DNA of 47,127 bases from DATJPR01 sp035506295 (GTDB lineage Bacteria; Bacteroidota; Ignavibacteria; UBA10030; UBA6906): NCBI GenBank assembly GCA_035506295.1, contig DATJPR010000017.1:1-47127 (forward strand), read 5' to 3'. The notes under the pieces were generated by a model. It saw only the letters and a list, made by a program, of their open reading frames with translations, did no database searches and was not told where the DNA came from. The position numbers and the translations under genes were made by a program. Below, one piece after another: positions 1 through 8,054 of the stretch (positions are counted from its first letter, which is position 1; the number at the start of each line of letters is the position of its first letter).

Positions 1-953
1 GGATGCGGGACCTCGAACTGCGGAAGGCGGACTTCAACCGTGGAGTGAGGCGGGACTTCCGCTTCACGCTGAACTACCTGTCCATCGAGAGTGCACTGCA
101 GTACTCCAGAGACCGGTTCAGCAGTCGGATTCTGTACCTCCGCGCTCGCCTTGATAATTGCAGGCTCCTGAGGTTCGTGCGGAAATCTGACGCCGGGAAC
201 CAGCGTGATCACGTGCGGATTGTATAGCCGCACGGTGTTGGTTTCTTCGATCGAGACGTTGTCCCAGATCCCGGTGTTTCTGTCCTTGATCGGCTGTATC
301 CAGTCCCATCCGGCAACAAACTGATTTGCGACATTGCGCCCGATGGTCCCGTCTCCTCCCTGTCCGCCATTCGGGTCGCCGACCGGGTCGGGAGGATAGA
401 CAAGGACCGCGAGCCGGTTCGTCCCGTCCTTCGAAAGGAATGAGGTGATATTGTACGACTGGCGCAGAAACATCCCGTAGTGCGTCGTGTCGTTCAGTTT
501 GTGCCCGTTGAGGAAAAGGTCGCATCCGTAGTTGACCCCGCGGAGTCGGAGCCAGACCTGTTTGCCATTCGTTGGGATGTCTCGCCGGAACTCCTTCACG
601 AACCAGTAGGTGTAGTACTCGCGTCCCGTGGCGATGATGTCGGGGATGCGCGCATTGTTCATGCCGTAAAACGGATCGGGCACCAGTTTGTTGTTGAGAA
701 GTGTTGTCAGCACCGTGCCGGGGACCGTTGCCGGAAGCCAGCCGGAAAGAGAGAATGTCCGTTGTGATATCACTTCTCCCCTGGCCGCCACGCTCGTGAT
801 ATTCATGCACGTCCACCCGGAATCGAGGTTCACCTCACGTTCAAGTCGGCCTGCCGGCGGTTGTTGTGTGACGTCGGAGGAGGGCGCGCATCCGGACATT
901 GCCCACAAGGCAAGACAAACAAACGAGAGTGCGATCGGACGGCTGGGGATCAT
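1..953 (-). CDS. GH2 glycosidase lipoprotein (beta-mannosidase / exo-beta-glucosaminidase type), 3' end outside window
   Basis: The gene reads leftwards and is open to the window edge; about 317 residues are present. It starts at ATG 951-953 with AAGG seven bases upstream. The first 22 residues form a lipoprotein signal with lipobox MSGC. The following jelly-roll region carries WLPATVPGTV, VPDPFYGMNN and YYTYWFVKEF, then LRGVNYGCDLFLNG, the pattern I know from the sugar-binding domain of GH2 beta-mannosidases and exo-beta-D-glucosaminidases. An Ig-like domain begins near residue 260. The catalytic TIM barrel lies outside the window, so substrate and activity cannot be read. Its place about 8.5 kb from a mannan locus makes beta-mannoside trimming at the outer membrane or in the periplasm plausible, which is inference. 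The family is well supported, the exact specificity is not. Confidence 0.85.
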   Translation of the reverse strand, partial: MIPSRPIALSFVCLALWAMSGCAPSSDVTQQPPAGRLEREVNLDSGWTCMNITSVAARGEVISQRTFSLSGWLPATVPGTVLTTLLNNKLVPDPFYGMNNARIPDIIATGREYYTYWFVKEFRRDIPTNGKQVWLRLRGVNYGCDLFLNGHKLNDTTHYGMFLRQSYNITSFLSKDGTNRLAVLVYPPDPVGDPNGGQGGDGTIGRNVANQFVAGWDWIQPIKDRNTGIWDNVSIEETNTVRLYNPHVITLVPGVRFPHEPQEPAIIKASAEVQNPTAEPVSGVLQCTLDGQVVQREAEVPPHSTVEVRLPQFEVPH

Positions 954-960
954 GGCGGTG

Positions 961-995
961 CCTTGAGATGGAACGGAGGAAGATTCCATTCAAGG
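961..995 (-). promoter_or_regulatory. Hairpin overlapping the SD of the GH2 gene
   Basis: The arms CCTTGAGATGGAA (961-973) and TTCCATTCAAGG (984-995) pair over 12 bp with a single bulged G and a 10-base loop. In the leader of the leftward GH2 gene the AAGG that would serve as SD lies in the 3' arm, seven bases from the start codon. It could mask ribosome access or act as an operator. The pairing is seen; the role is inferred. Confidence 0.45.
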
Positions 996-1050
996 TACAA
1001 CAGAATCGGCTGACCTCAAAGCGTTACCATTGCACACCGTGTGGGCGTTG

Positions 1051-1074
1051 CCCGCCGCCGCAAGCTCCGGCGGG
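1051..1074 (-). terminator. Weak GC-rich hairpin after the recombinase-like gene
   Basis: CCCGCCG (1051-1057) pairs with CGGCGGG (1068-1074) around a 10-base loop, 38 bases beyond the stop of the leftward recombinase-like gene. No T-run follows on the minus strand, so it is at best a weak or factor-dependent terminator. Confidence 0.25.
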
Positions 1075-1111
1075 TAAACAGAAAGGGTCCCGCTGCGATA
1101 GAACGCGCAGA

Positions 1112-2014
1112 CTACGACGACATCGAGACTTCCCTCCCAAACCCGTTGCGTATCTGGAGCCCGCGAAACAGATGCGTGTGAACGAGATTCAGTGCGTCCT
1201 TGCGCTGTTGCTTGATGCGCGACTCCCACAGTCGGCGCTGGTCGTTTGAAGCATCGGCCGGCGGTTGCTGGATGAGGATCGACAGGATGTTCTTCTTGAT
1301 CCCTGCATGTTGAGAGGTGGTCTCGAGCGTTTCGCGGAAACTGCGGACTGTGAGGTGATTGCGGATGCCGCAGGCATAGATGATTTTCTTCACAGCGCGA
1401 TAGAGCGCATGAACATTGCGGTAGTGGAATGCGTACGGATCGTAGTAGTGCGGGATCTCTTTCAAAAAGAGGCGCAGGAGGGGCGTGATGGGGACGGACT
1501 CCAGACGGCCGCACTGCTCGCTCCGGCAGTCGAGCTCCTCGGCGCCCGGATCGACCTGCGCGAGCGTCAAGACACAGCTCTCATTGGACCGACAACCCGT
1601 GAGGAGGAGGAACATCGTTTGATAGTAGACCGGCCTGTCGCTTTCCCATGCGAAGTCGAAAAACGTCTTCAGCTCGTCCTCCGAAAACGGCTCGGGCGGC
1701 GCCGCCGGAGGTGCAATCTTCAAATCTTCGATGACATTGAAGGAAACATACTCCCGTTCCCTCCGGGCAAATTCGAAGAGCGCGGAAAGCTCGCGAAGGA
1801 TTCGCGCGACCGTGTGGTCCTTGCGCCCTTCGCGCCCGAGCTCATCCCGGAAGGTCGTGATATTGTCGGCCGTATACTCGGTAATCGGCCGATCGCCGAG
1901 GAGACGAACAGCGGCCTTTACACTTTGATTGTAGGAATAAACGGTCGCGGGACGCAAAGACCTCGATCGGTAATATTCAGAGGCCAGTTCAGCAAGCGTT
2001 GGTGTGGACGACAT
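1112..2014 (-). CDS. Tyrosine-recombinase-like protein lacking the catalytic tyrosine
   Basis: 300 residues. The start ATG at 2012-2014 was chosen over an upstream in-frame start because AAGGAG sits seven bases before it. Residues 1-95 resemble the SAM-like core-binding domain of phage integrases, and residues 110-285 the catalytic domain. LLLTGCRSNE contains the first catalytic arginine (R142), and HLTVRSFRE (220-228) covers the H-x-x-R box in a degenerate form with R224. Where the family has a Y-T-H motif this protein reads VHTH (278-281), and there is no tyrosine after Y213. The usual lysine of the beta-hairpin is also not obvious. Strand exchange by the standard mechanism therefore looks impossible; a DNA-binding or regulatory role is more likely. 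The frame is intact, so it does not look like a recent pseudogene. A small coiled-coil gene lies 95 bases upstream on the same strand. Confidence 0.75.
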   Translation of the reverse strand: MSSTPTLAELASEYYRSRSLRPATVYSYNQSVKAAVRLLGDRPITEYTADNITTFRDELGREGRKDHTVARILRELSALFEFARREREYVSFNVIEDLKIAPPAAPPEPFSEDELKTFFDFAWESDRPVYYQTMFLLLTGCRSNESCVLTLAQVDPGAEELDCRSEQCGRLESVPITPLLRLFLKEIPHYYDPYAFHYRNVHALYRAVKKIIYACGIRNHLTVRSFRETLETTSQHAGIKKNILSILIQQPPADASNDQRRLWESRIKQQRKDALNLVHTHLFRGLQIRNGFGREVSMSS

Positions 2015-2109
2015 GATGTTCTCCTTTGATTCACCAGCAAGAATTCCCCGGGCGCACGGCGCGGCGGGCGAGGCGACAGCGTTTGTTGTTCTCCTGTTTG
2101 CGAGAGGCG

Positions 2110-2427
2110 TTAACTTCCCGTTTCGCGCTTCGCGTCGTTCAGCGATGCCTTCAGTTTTATCAAATGGTCTTCCGCGATATCCAGGAGGCCGGTTTCTTCC
2201 GTCAGCTCTCTCCGAAGTCCCTGGCAATAACTCTCTGCCAGGCGAACCTTGTCCTGGAATGCCTCCTGATCAGATTCGGATGATCGTTCCAGCGCGGCAA
2301 ATTGCCTGATGAAATCCTGCACGCCCCAGAGTTTCAGTTGACGGGTCCGATAGACCGAGATCAGATCGATGAAGGCATTGACAAAACCGGAGATCTTTTC
2401 TCGTGAATTGTCGGCATGGTCCTTCAT
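2110..2427 (-). CDS. Small charged helical protein, unknown function
   Basis: 105 residues, starting at ATG 2425-2427, which has AGGAG eight bases upstream; a longer in-frame extension lacks this signal. The composition is rich in E, R, K, L and Q with no signal peptide or cysteine motif. Residues 30-95 look alpha-helical and partly coiled-coil. I recognise no family. It lies 95 bases upstream of the recombinase-like gene on the same strand, so the two may be co-transcribed and the proteins may work together, which is inference. Confidence 0.6.
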   Translation of the reverse strand: MKDHADNSREKISGFVNAFIDLISVYRTRQLKLWGVQDFIRQFAALERSSESDQEAFQDKVRLAESYCQGLRRELTEETGLLDIAEDHLIKLKASLNDAKRETGS

Positions 2428-2677
2428 GGGTGATCTCCTCTCTATGGAAGTCCGGCACCTCTTCGTAGCTATATATCCGCAAAGGATGACAAACTGGAGA
2501 TTTTCGCCGATTTTTGTTGACGCCGAACCATGGTGTAATCTGTTGTATTGCAAGGAGTTACGCCGGATCAAACGAACGCGCTTGAACTTTGGACGTGGGC
2601 GACATACATTCCCGGGCAAGAATCTCCCTTCTCCGACTGCTACCACCGCAACCCGTCACCATCCATTGGAGGTCCTC

Positions 2678-3391
2678 ATGCCCCGACATGTCGTCGATAC
2701 CGTAGGACGCAAGAACCTGCGCGACCAGCTCAAGGTGTTCAAGGCCGCGAAGGACATCACGGTGCTCCACCGGACGTTGAAGGAGGATGAATTCTATCCG
2801 GCGCATGATCATCGGACCGAATCGCCGAAATACAAGGTGGTCCACGACAAGCTCGTTGGCGAAATGGATCTTCCGTGTCTCTCCTGCGGTGTGAAGAAAT
2901 CGGTCCTCGACGATCCCGTGAAGCGGAAGGACCCGAAGTTGAATCCGTATGGCGCGAAGCAGATGGAGACGCATCATCATATCATCGAGTGGGCCCTCGC
3001 TAATGCCGTGGATACGGCCAAATTCAATTCGATGATCCTGCCAAACCTCGCGCGAGCGCATCCTGACCGGCAGGATTACAAGACCCCGTTCACGGATCAA
3101 CAGGTCCGCGATTGGGTCGATCACGACGAGAATAATCTCTGGGTGTTGTGCGACGTGCATCATCGGGCGCCGCTTCTCGGCATTCATTGGATCACCTATC
3201 CGATCTGGGGCCCGCAGAATCTTCTCAACGACGCCTTTGAGGATTTTGTGAGGAAACAGATTCAGCAGGATCGCGGAGCAGAGAGCTCCGGCGGCAGGAC
3301 GTCTGTATCGAAGCCCCCGGCAAAAAAAAGATCTCCGGCCAGGCGGAAGCGCACGCCTCCGGCACGCAGGAAATCGACGTCAAGGCGATAG
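2678..3391 (+). CDS. HNH-type zinc-binding protein with arginine/lysine-rich C-terminal tail
   Basis: 237 residues. The start ATG at 2678 has GGAGG eight bases upstream; the frame stays open further upstream but without an SD. The core shows CLSC (67-70), METHHHIIEW with three histidines (99-101), and NNLWVLCDVHH (152-162). This gives the C-x2-C...H...N...C-x2-H order of HNH nucleases, with C67, C70, C158 and H161 as likely structural zinc ligands and the HHH block as the metal-binding active site. Residues 212-237 form a tail of repeated K/R-S/T-P units resembling histone H1 or HU-type tails, which would bind DNA non-specifically. It is transcribed away from the recombinase-like pair, across a 250-base spacer. 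Role unknown; nuclease activity is inferred from motifs only. Confidence 0.65.
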   Translation: MPRHVVDTVGRKNLRDQLKVFKAAKDITVLHRTLKEDEFYPAHDHRTESPKYKVVHDKLVGEMDLPCLSCGVKKSVLDDPVKRKDPKLNPYGAKQMETHHHIIEWALANAVDTAKFNSMILPNLARAHPDRQDYKTPFTDQQVRDWVDHDENNLWVLCDVHHRAPLLGIHWITYPIWGPQNLLNDAFEDFVRKQIQQDRGAESSGGRTSVSKPPAKKRSPARRKRTPPARRKSTSRR

Positions 3392-3566
3392 CCCGGACGC
3401 GGCACAAAGCACTGCTCTTTTGTATTTATGGGATCACGAGGGAGCGCTCCTGGCGTTGTCGCTCCTCATGAGGGTAGGAGATTGATAGAGATTTGTCCGG
3501 CATTTTGCATGGCACGAAGGTTGAGCACTCGTGGAGGGGTATTCCAGTCCAAAAAGGACCCTGACC

Positions 3567-4460
3567 ATGATCAAACTGAGTGCTTTCCTTGCCGGGATCG
3601 CGGTGCTTGCGATCTCGGACCCGGGGTGCAAGAACAGTACCGGTCCCGGCGACCCGGCTTCGAACGCGCCGTACATCCCGGCGTATGGAGCGGTGACAGT
3701 CAATCACCAGACGATCGATCTCACCCGTGTGCCGCTGAACGCCATCGACAGCGCCCGTTCGAAATTGAAGATCGCCTACGGCCACACTTCCCACGGCAGT
3801 CAACTGATCACCGGCATGGATGGTCTCGTCTCCTTCAAAGGAGATGCCTACCGGTTCAGTGCGAGCGGAGCGGGTGGCGCGCTCACGCTGCATGACACTC
3901 CATTTACCGGAGCGAGCGATCTCGGCGCACCCGATCGAACATCATGGGCCTCCGCAACGCGAACGTATCTTCAGGCCAACCCGGACATCAATGTCGTGAT
4001 CTGGTCATGGTGCGGAGAGGTCAGCAGCGCTTCGGAGGGCGACATCACGACGTATCTTGATTTGATGAACGGGCTCGAGAGGGATTACCCGGCCGTGAGG
4101 TTCGTGTACATGACGGGTCATCTTGACGGCAGTGGACTCACCGGAAATCTGCATCTCCGGAACGAGCAGATCCGCGCCTACTGTGCGGCAAACAACAAGA
4201 CGCTCTTCGACTTCGCCGACATCGAGTCCTACAACCCGGATGGGACATACTTCGGCGACAAGAAGCCGAACGACAATTGTGACTACGATGCGAACGGCGA
4301 CGGTACGCTGGAGGGAAACTGGGCAATCGAGTGGCAGAACGCACACCCGGGCGCGTGGTTTCAGTGCAGTCCTGCGCATACGCAGCCGCTGAACGGGAAC
4401 ATGAAAGCGTACGCTGCCTGGTGGCTGTGGGCACGGCTGGCCGGGTGGCCCGGGGTTTGA
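3567..4460 (+). CDS. Secreted lipoprotein with GHTSHGSQ motif and EF-hand-like loop
   Basis: 297 residues. The start ATG 3567 has AAGGA nine bases upstream. A short hydrophobic leader ends in DPGC, a non-canonical but plausible lipobox. The mature part contains IAYGHTSHGSQL, VIWSWCGEVSSA, FVYMTGHLDGSG and a C-terminal block ending in AWWLWARLAGW. The segment DYDANGDGTLE is spaced like a calcium-binding EF-hand or dockerin loop. The short G-H-T-S-H-G-S and T-G-H blocks are reminiscent of SGNH-type esterases, but I cannot place it in a named family. It ends 15 bases before the end of a convergent gene. Surface or periplasmic location is likely; function unknown. Confidence 0.65.
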   Translation: MIKLSAFLAGIAVLAISDPGCKNSTGPGDPASNAPYIPAYGAVTVNHQTIDLTRVPLNAIDSARSKLKIAYGHTSHGSQLITGMDGLVSFKGDAYRFSASGAGGALTLHDTPFTGASDLGAPDRTSWASATRTYLQANPDINVVIWSWCGEVSSASEGDITTYLDLMNGLERDYPAVRFVYMTGHLDGSGLTGNLHLRNEQIRAYCAANNKTLFDFADIESYNPDGTYFGDKKPNDNCDYDANGDGTLEGNWAIEWQNAHPGAWFQCSPAHTQPLNGNMKAYAAWWLWARLAGWPGV

Positions 4461-4475
4461 CCGCGTTCGGCCGGA

Positions 4476-5771
4476 CTACAGGACGGCCCGGCGACGGAGA
4501 TCGTTGCCGGTCGCGAACGCGAGAGGCGAGGTGTGAATGATGGCGGCGCGCGATTGCACTTGTGCCACGACGCCGGTCATACGGTCTTTGGCCTGCGCGA
4601 GATAGTCGATGCGAAGCGGCATATGCTCCGCGATTCTCGAAAGGTACGCGGCATCGAACCGCTGTCGCTGCCTGGCAATGGCTTCGAGGGCGAGGTAGAG
4701 ACAGCTGCGCGTCATCAGGTCAATGATCGGCTTCTGTCCTCCGTCCGGCCGCTCGAGCCCGCTCGCCAGCGTTGCCTGGAGAAAATTCAGGAATTGGTTG
4801 ACCGTTTTTTCGAGCCTTCCCTGTCTCGCGGCGCGCGTGAAGGCGGTCGATGAATCCGTCTGATCGTCTTCCACAAGATCCTGCAGGTCGTCAAGCATCT
4901 GGAGGGCCACACCGTAGAGGAACGTGCACATCGCGAGTTCCTCGTCGAGATCGCCGGAGATCAGGCAGCCGTCGACGAGGACAGAGGTCCCCCCCTTGAG
5001 AAACGTGATGGCCAGCAGCTCTGTCTCGCCTCCTGTGATCCTCCCGCCGCGGAGCAACACACCCTTCTTCTGCCCCGCGTGGATCGCGCGAAGAGTCTGA
5101 TACACCACGGGATGCGATGATCTTGGGAATTCCCGTTCGATCATGACGATGAGGCGGTCGACGGGAACGATCGCCTTGTTGCGACTCCTGTTCGGCACAC
5201 CGGCAAGCCGATCGGAAAGCCAGGAGAGAAACGCCTCGATGTTCTCGCGGGACTGGTTCGCCGCGTCAATCATGTTGTCGGTGAAGGGATACAACATGCT
5301 GTACGCGAAGGACGACGGAGTCATGGTGAGGGGACGCTCGAACAGCCGCTGAATGCTGTTGAATACCCATTGATTTCTCAGCGCCTGGTGGACATCTTCC
5401 ATCGGCAGCGAGGAGTCGAACGCATTGGCCGCGTCGGCGAACTCGTGCGCGGTGCGCTCGCACTCGTTCATGAACCTTTCGGTCTCTTCGTCGACCTCCC
5501 GGATCAGGGAGCCGAGGAGGGAGCTGCGCATCCGGTCCCGGAATTCCGCCCGCTCGGCCTGTGTCAGGTTGTTGCGATGCTCGTAGACGGACGAGACCCT
5601 GGAAATCGTCTGCTCGATGTGTTGTTCCTGCCTTGACTGCTCTTCGGGGGAATACCGGTCGAGGCCTTCCGGAAACGTCTGCGGCGTGTCGTTCCAGCGC
5701 CTCAGACATTCATCGTTCCACCGCTCGACATCCCTGTTGAAAAACTCGTCATCGTATTTGCGATCGATCAT
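4476..5771 (-). CDS. Isoprenoid-synthase-like helical protein with two Asp-rich motifs
   Basis: 431 residues from ATG 5769-5771; a TTG four codons upstream is also in frame but would sit directly against the GGGGAG. The protein is nearly all helical, with a charged, coiled-coil-like first 120 residues. TDNMID (D165-D169) and LDDLQD (D294-D298) are two D-x3-D / DDxxD boxes 129 residues apart, close to the spacing of first and second Asp-rich motifs in class I prenyl synthases, where they bind magnesium diphosphate. K235-K236 and R241-R244 could contact diphosphate. The N-terminal extension and overall length are unusual for a short-chain prenyltransferase, and it is not next to terpenoid genes. 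It may be a terpene-synthase-like enzyme or a repurposed fold. Motifs are seen; the activity is inferred. Confidence 0.5.
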   Translation of the reverse strand: MIDRKYDDEFFNRDVERWNDECLRRWNDTPQTFPEGLDRYSPEEQSRQEQHIEQTISRVSSVYEHRNNLTQAERAEFRDRMRSSLLGSLIREVDEETERFMNECERTAHEFADAANAFDSSLPMEDVHQALRNQWVFNSIQRLFERPLTMTPSSFAYSMLYPFTDNMIDAANQSRENIEAFLSWLSDRLAGVPNRSRNKAIVPVDRLIVMIEREFPRSSHPVVYQTLRAIHAGQKKGVLLRGGRITGGETELLAITFLKGGTSVLVDGCLISGDLDEELAMCTFLYGVALQMLDDLQDLVEDDQTDSSTAFTRAARQGRLEKTVNQFLNFLQATLASGLERPDGGQKPIIDLMTRSCLYLALEAIARQRQRFDAAYLSRIAEHMPLRIDYLAQAKDRMTGVVAQVQSRAAIIHTSPLAFATGNDLRRRAVL

Positions 5772-5910
5772 AGTGGTGGGCAACTCCCCGGAGTGATTCT
5801 TCTAGTACGGGCAAAACAGGAGCTTGTTCCATTGCCCTTCATCAGATTTTTCCGTTGCTTTGAGTGCTGCATTTCGTTCTCTCATCATTACCCATCTCAG
5901 GAAATCCTCC

Positions 5911-6408
5911 ATGGCAACGACACTCGACAACCTGAAGGAATCGTTTGCCGGCGAAAGCCAGGCGTACCAGAAATATGTCGCATTCGCGAAGAAGGCGGAG
6001 CATGACGGCTTCGCCACCGTCGCACGGTTGTTCCGGCTCACTGCGGAAGCAGAGAAGCTTCACGCGGAAGGGCACCTCAAGGCTCTCGACGGCATCGGCT
6101 CGACGCTGCAGAATCTTCAAGACGCGGTGAAGGGAGAAACCTACGAGTACACAACGATGTACCCTCCGATGGTCGAGCAGGCTGCCAAAGATGCACACAA
6201 GGCGCACAGGATGTTCTCCTACGCCGTTGCGGCAGAGGCGGTCCATGCAAAGCTCTATTCCCTCGCCATTGACGCCGTCAAAGGAGGAAAAGATCTGCAG
6301 GTGAAGGACTTTTTCCTTTGTCCCGTCTGCGGCTACATCGAACTCGGCAAAGCGCCCGAAGAGTGCCCCGTGTGCGGGACCAAAGGCACCAAGTTCATCA
6401 AGGGATAA
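5911..6408 (+). CDS. rbr: Rubrerythrin
   Basis: 165 residues. ATG 5911 is preceded by AGGAAA. The N-terminal ferritin-like four-helix domain has the ligand pattern E15, E48-x2-H51, E76 and E109-x2-H112 for a di-iron site. The C-terminal rubredoxin-like domain has CPVCGY (137-142) and CPVC (152-155) for a single Fe(SCys)4 centre. Rubrerythrins reduce hydrogen peroxide in the cytoplasm of anaerobes and microaerophiles using electrons from rubredoxin or NADH systems. The gene stands alone, flanked by convergent asnA and a shared hairpin. It suggests an anaerobic or microaerophilic host. Size and both metal sites match the family. Confidence 0.95.
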   Translation: MATTLDNLKESFAGESQAYQKYVAFAKKAEHDGFATVARLFRLTAEAEKLHAEGHLKALDGIGSTLQNLQDAVKGETYEYTTMYPPMVEQAAKDAHKAHRMFSYAVAAEAVHAKLYSLAIDAVKGGKDLQVKDFFLCPVCGYIELGKAPEECPVCGTKGTKFIKG

Positions 6409-6413
6409 AAATA

Positions 6414-6452
6414 AATTGTCACTTGTCAATTGATAATCGACAAGTGACAATT
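6414..6452. terminator. Bidirectional hairpin between rbr and asnA
   Basis: A 14-bp perfect stem (AATTGTCACTTGTC at 6414-6427 with its complement at 6439-6452) surrounds an 11-base loop. It sits between two convergent genes, 5 bases after the rbr stop. A-rich sequence lies on the rbr side. It probably ends transcription from both directions. The stem is AT-richer than classic terminators and could also be a dispersed repeat. Confidence 0.6.
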
Positions 6453-6473
6453 GGTGCCGTCTCTCGATTGGCT

Positions 6474-7604
6474 CTACTCCAGCACGTGGATGTTCTTCGC
6501 GTGGCACATGTCCTTGAGGACCTTCGGCCAGACGGTGACGCTCACCTCGCCGAGGTGCGCCTTCTTGAGAAGAAGCATATACGTTCGTGACTGACCGATC
6601 CCGCCGCCGATGCTGAGCGGAAGCTGGCCGGTGATGATCCCCTGGTGGTACGGCAACTTCAGGAAATCCGTCTGCCCTGACATTTCAAGTTGTTTCCGCA
6701 GGCTGTCGGCGTCGACCCTGATGCCCATCGAAGTGAGCTCATGGCGCCGTTTGGTGACATGGTTCCAGACGAGGATGTCGCCGTTGAGGCCGTGCATCGG
6801 GCGGCCGTCCTTTGACTTCGTTTCTGTGATCCAGTCGTCGTAGTCGGCTGCGCGATTTTCGTGCGGATAGCCGTCTTTCAGCGGCCAGCCGATGCCGATG
6901 ATGAAGACGGCGGGATACTTCTGGAGGATCTCCGTTTCGCGCGCCTTCCGCGGGAGCTCGGGATACATATCGAGGATATCCTCGGCGTGGAGAAACGTCA
7001 GCTCGTCGGGGAGATTGGGATACTTCCTGGTTTTCAATTTCGGGTAGATCTTTTGCACGTGGCGTTCCGCGCCCTTGAGGACCTTCCAGATCCCGCGGAC
7101 CACCTCCTGGAGGAATTTGAGATTGCGCTGCTTGGCGGTGATGGCGCGTTCCCAGTCCCACTGGTCGACGTAGGCGCTGTGGTCGTGGTCGAGGAAATAG
7201 TCTTTCCGCACAGCGCGCATGTCGGTGCAGAGGCCCTCGCCGGGTTTGAAGGCGAGCTCCTTGAGCGCAACGCGCTTCCATTTCGTGGCCGCCTGGACGA
7301 CCTGCGCGTCCAGCGGATGCAGGTCCCGGTCATTGGAAATGTGAAACTGAATCGGCGTGCGTGACCCGTCCCGATCCAGGAGGTCATTCACCCCGCTCTC
7401 GACGTCCACGATCAACGGCACCTGGACCATCATCAGGTGAAGTTCCTTGCAAAGATGATCCTCGATGTATTCTTTGATTTCAAAAATCGCCCGCTGGGTC
7501 TCCTTCGGTGTGAGCAGGGAACGATAGTCGGAAGGGAGGATCTTCTCCAATTCGTTGTAGTCGCCAATTCCCGGTCCAGCCAAGTCAGCTCTTTTGTCCG
7601 GCAT
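6474..7604 (-). CDS. asnA: Aspartate--ammonia ligase (asparagine synthetase A)
   Basis: 376 residues, from ATG 7602-7604 with AAGGAG seven bases upstream. It makes asparagine from aspartate, ammonia and ATP in the cytoplasm, giving AMP and pyrophosphate. Recognisable blocks are PLIVDVESGVNDLLDRDGSR, PIQFHISND, AVRKDYFLDHDHSAYVDQWDWE and the C-terminal LPLSIGGGIGQSR, all typical of AsnA, which is related to class II aminoacyl-tRNA synthetases. It is somewhat longer than the E. coli enzyme (about 330). It appears to be a single-gene unit, convergent with rubrerythrin. Confidence 0.95.
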   Translation of the reverse strand: MPDKRADLAGPGIGDYNELEKILPSDYRSLLTPKETQRAIFEIKEYIEDHLCKELHLMMVQVPLIVDVESGVNDLLDRDGSRTPIQFHISNDRDLHPLDAQVVQAATKWKRVALKELAFKPGEGLCTDMRAVRKDYFLDHDHSAYVDQWDWERAITAKQRNLKFLQEVVRGIWKVLKGAERHVQKIYPKLKTRKYPNLPDELTFLHAEDILDMYPELPRKARETEILQKYPAVFIIGIGWPLKDGYPHENRAADYDDWITETKSKDGRPMHGLNGDILVWNHVTKRRHELTSMGIRVDADSLRKQLEMSGQTDFLKLPYHQGIITGQLPLSIGGGIGQSRTYMLLLKKAHLGEVSVTVWPKVLKDMCHAKNIHVLE

Positions 7605-7823
7605 AACAGTGCTCCTTAGCGTAGGGTGGATATGAAAAGACGCCTACCATCGGATCGACAGCAAGGCGTCATAAAAGAAGAACGGCGAAACGTGTGAATG
7701 TAGCGCGCGCTCCGATGAATGTCAAGAACATCTCCGCCGCAATCATCTGCACTTGATTATGCGGGCGATCGGAAGTACCTTGAAAAGATTTGAACATGTC
7801 ACTTACACCAGGACGGACTCCCT

Positions 7824-8027
7824 ATGACGCTGGATGAGTTGAAAACCGCGGTGAACAATCTCACCGTCGAGGAACGCCGAAAGCTCGCGGTGTTCATCCT
7901 CGATCTCGAAAAAGAGCATCTGAAGAATACGATCGGTCCGCAGATCTCCGAAGATCTTCAAGCGCTGTCGAAGGTGCTGCAAGACGCCGCGGAGAAGATC
8001 AAACGGACGGTCAAAGGGTCGTTCTAG
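7824..8027 (+). CDS. Small conserved-looking helical protein, unknown
   Basis: 67 residues beginning MTLDELKTAVNNLTVEERRK, with AGGA upstream of ATG 7824. It is charged, helical and without a signal peptide or metal motif. The LTVEERRKLAVFIL stretch recalls short antitoxin-like or addiction-module-like helices, but no toxin-sized partner is adjacent. It ends 27 bases before the alpha/beta hydrolase gene and may be co-transcribed with it. Function unknown. Confidence 0.5.
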   Translation: MTLDELKTAVNNLTVEERRKLAVFILDLEKEHLKNTIGPQISEDLQALSKVLQDAAEKIKRTVKGSF

Positions 8028-8054
8028 GTTGGCACCATTCTTGTCGTCTCCCTC

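Noticed and set aside
1112..2014. Recombinase-like gene as a pseudogene
   Set aside because: No frameshift or internal stop, a good SD and full domain length argue for an intact gene despite the missing tyrosine.
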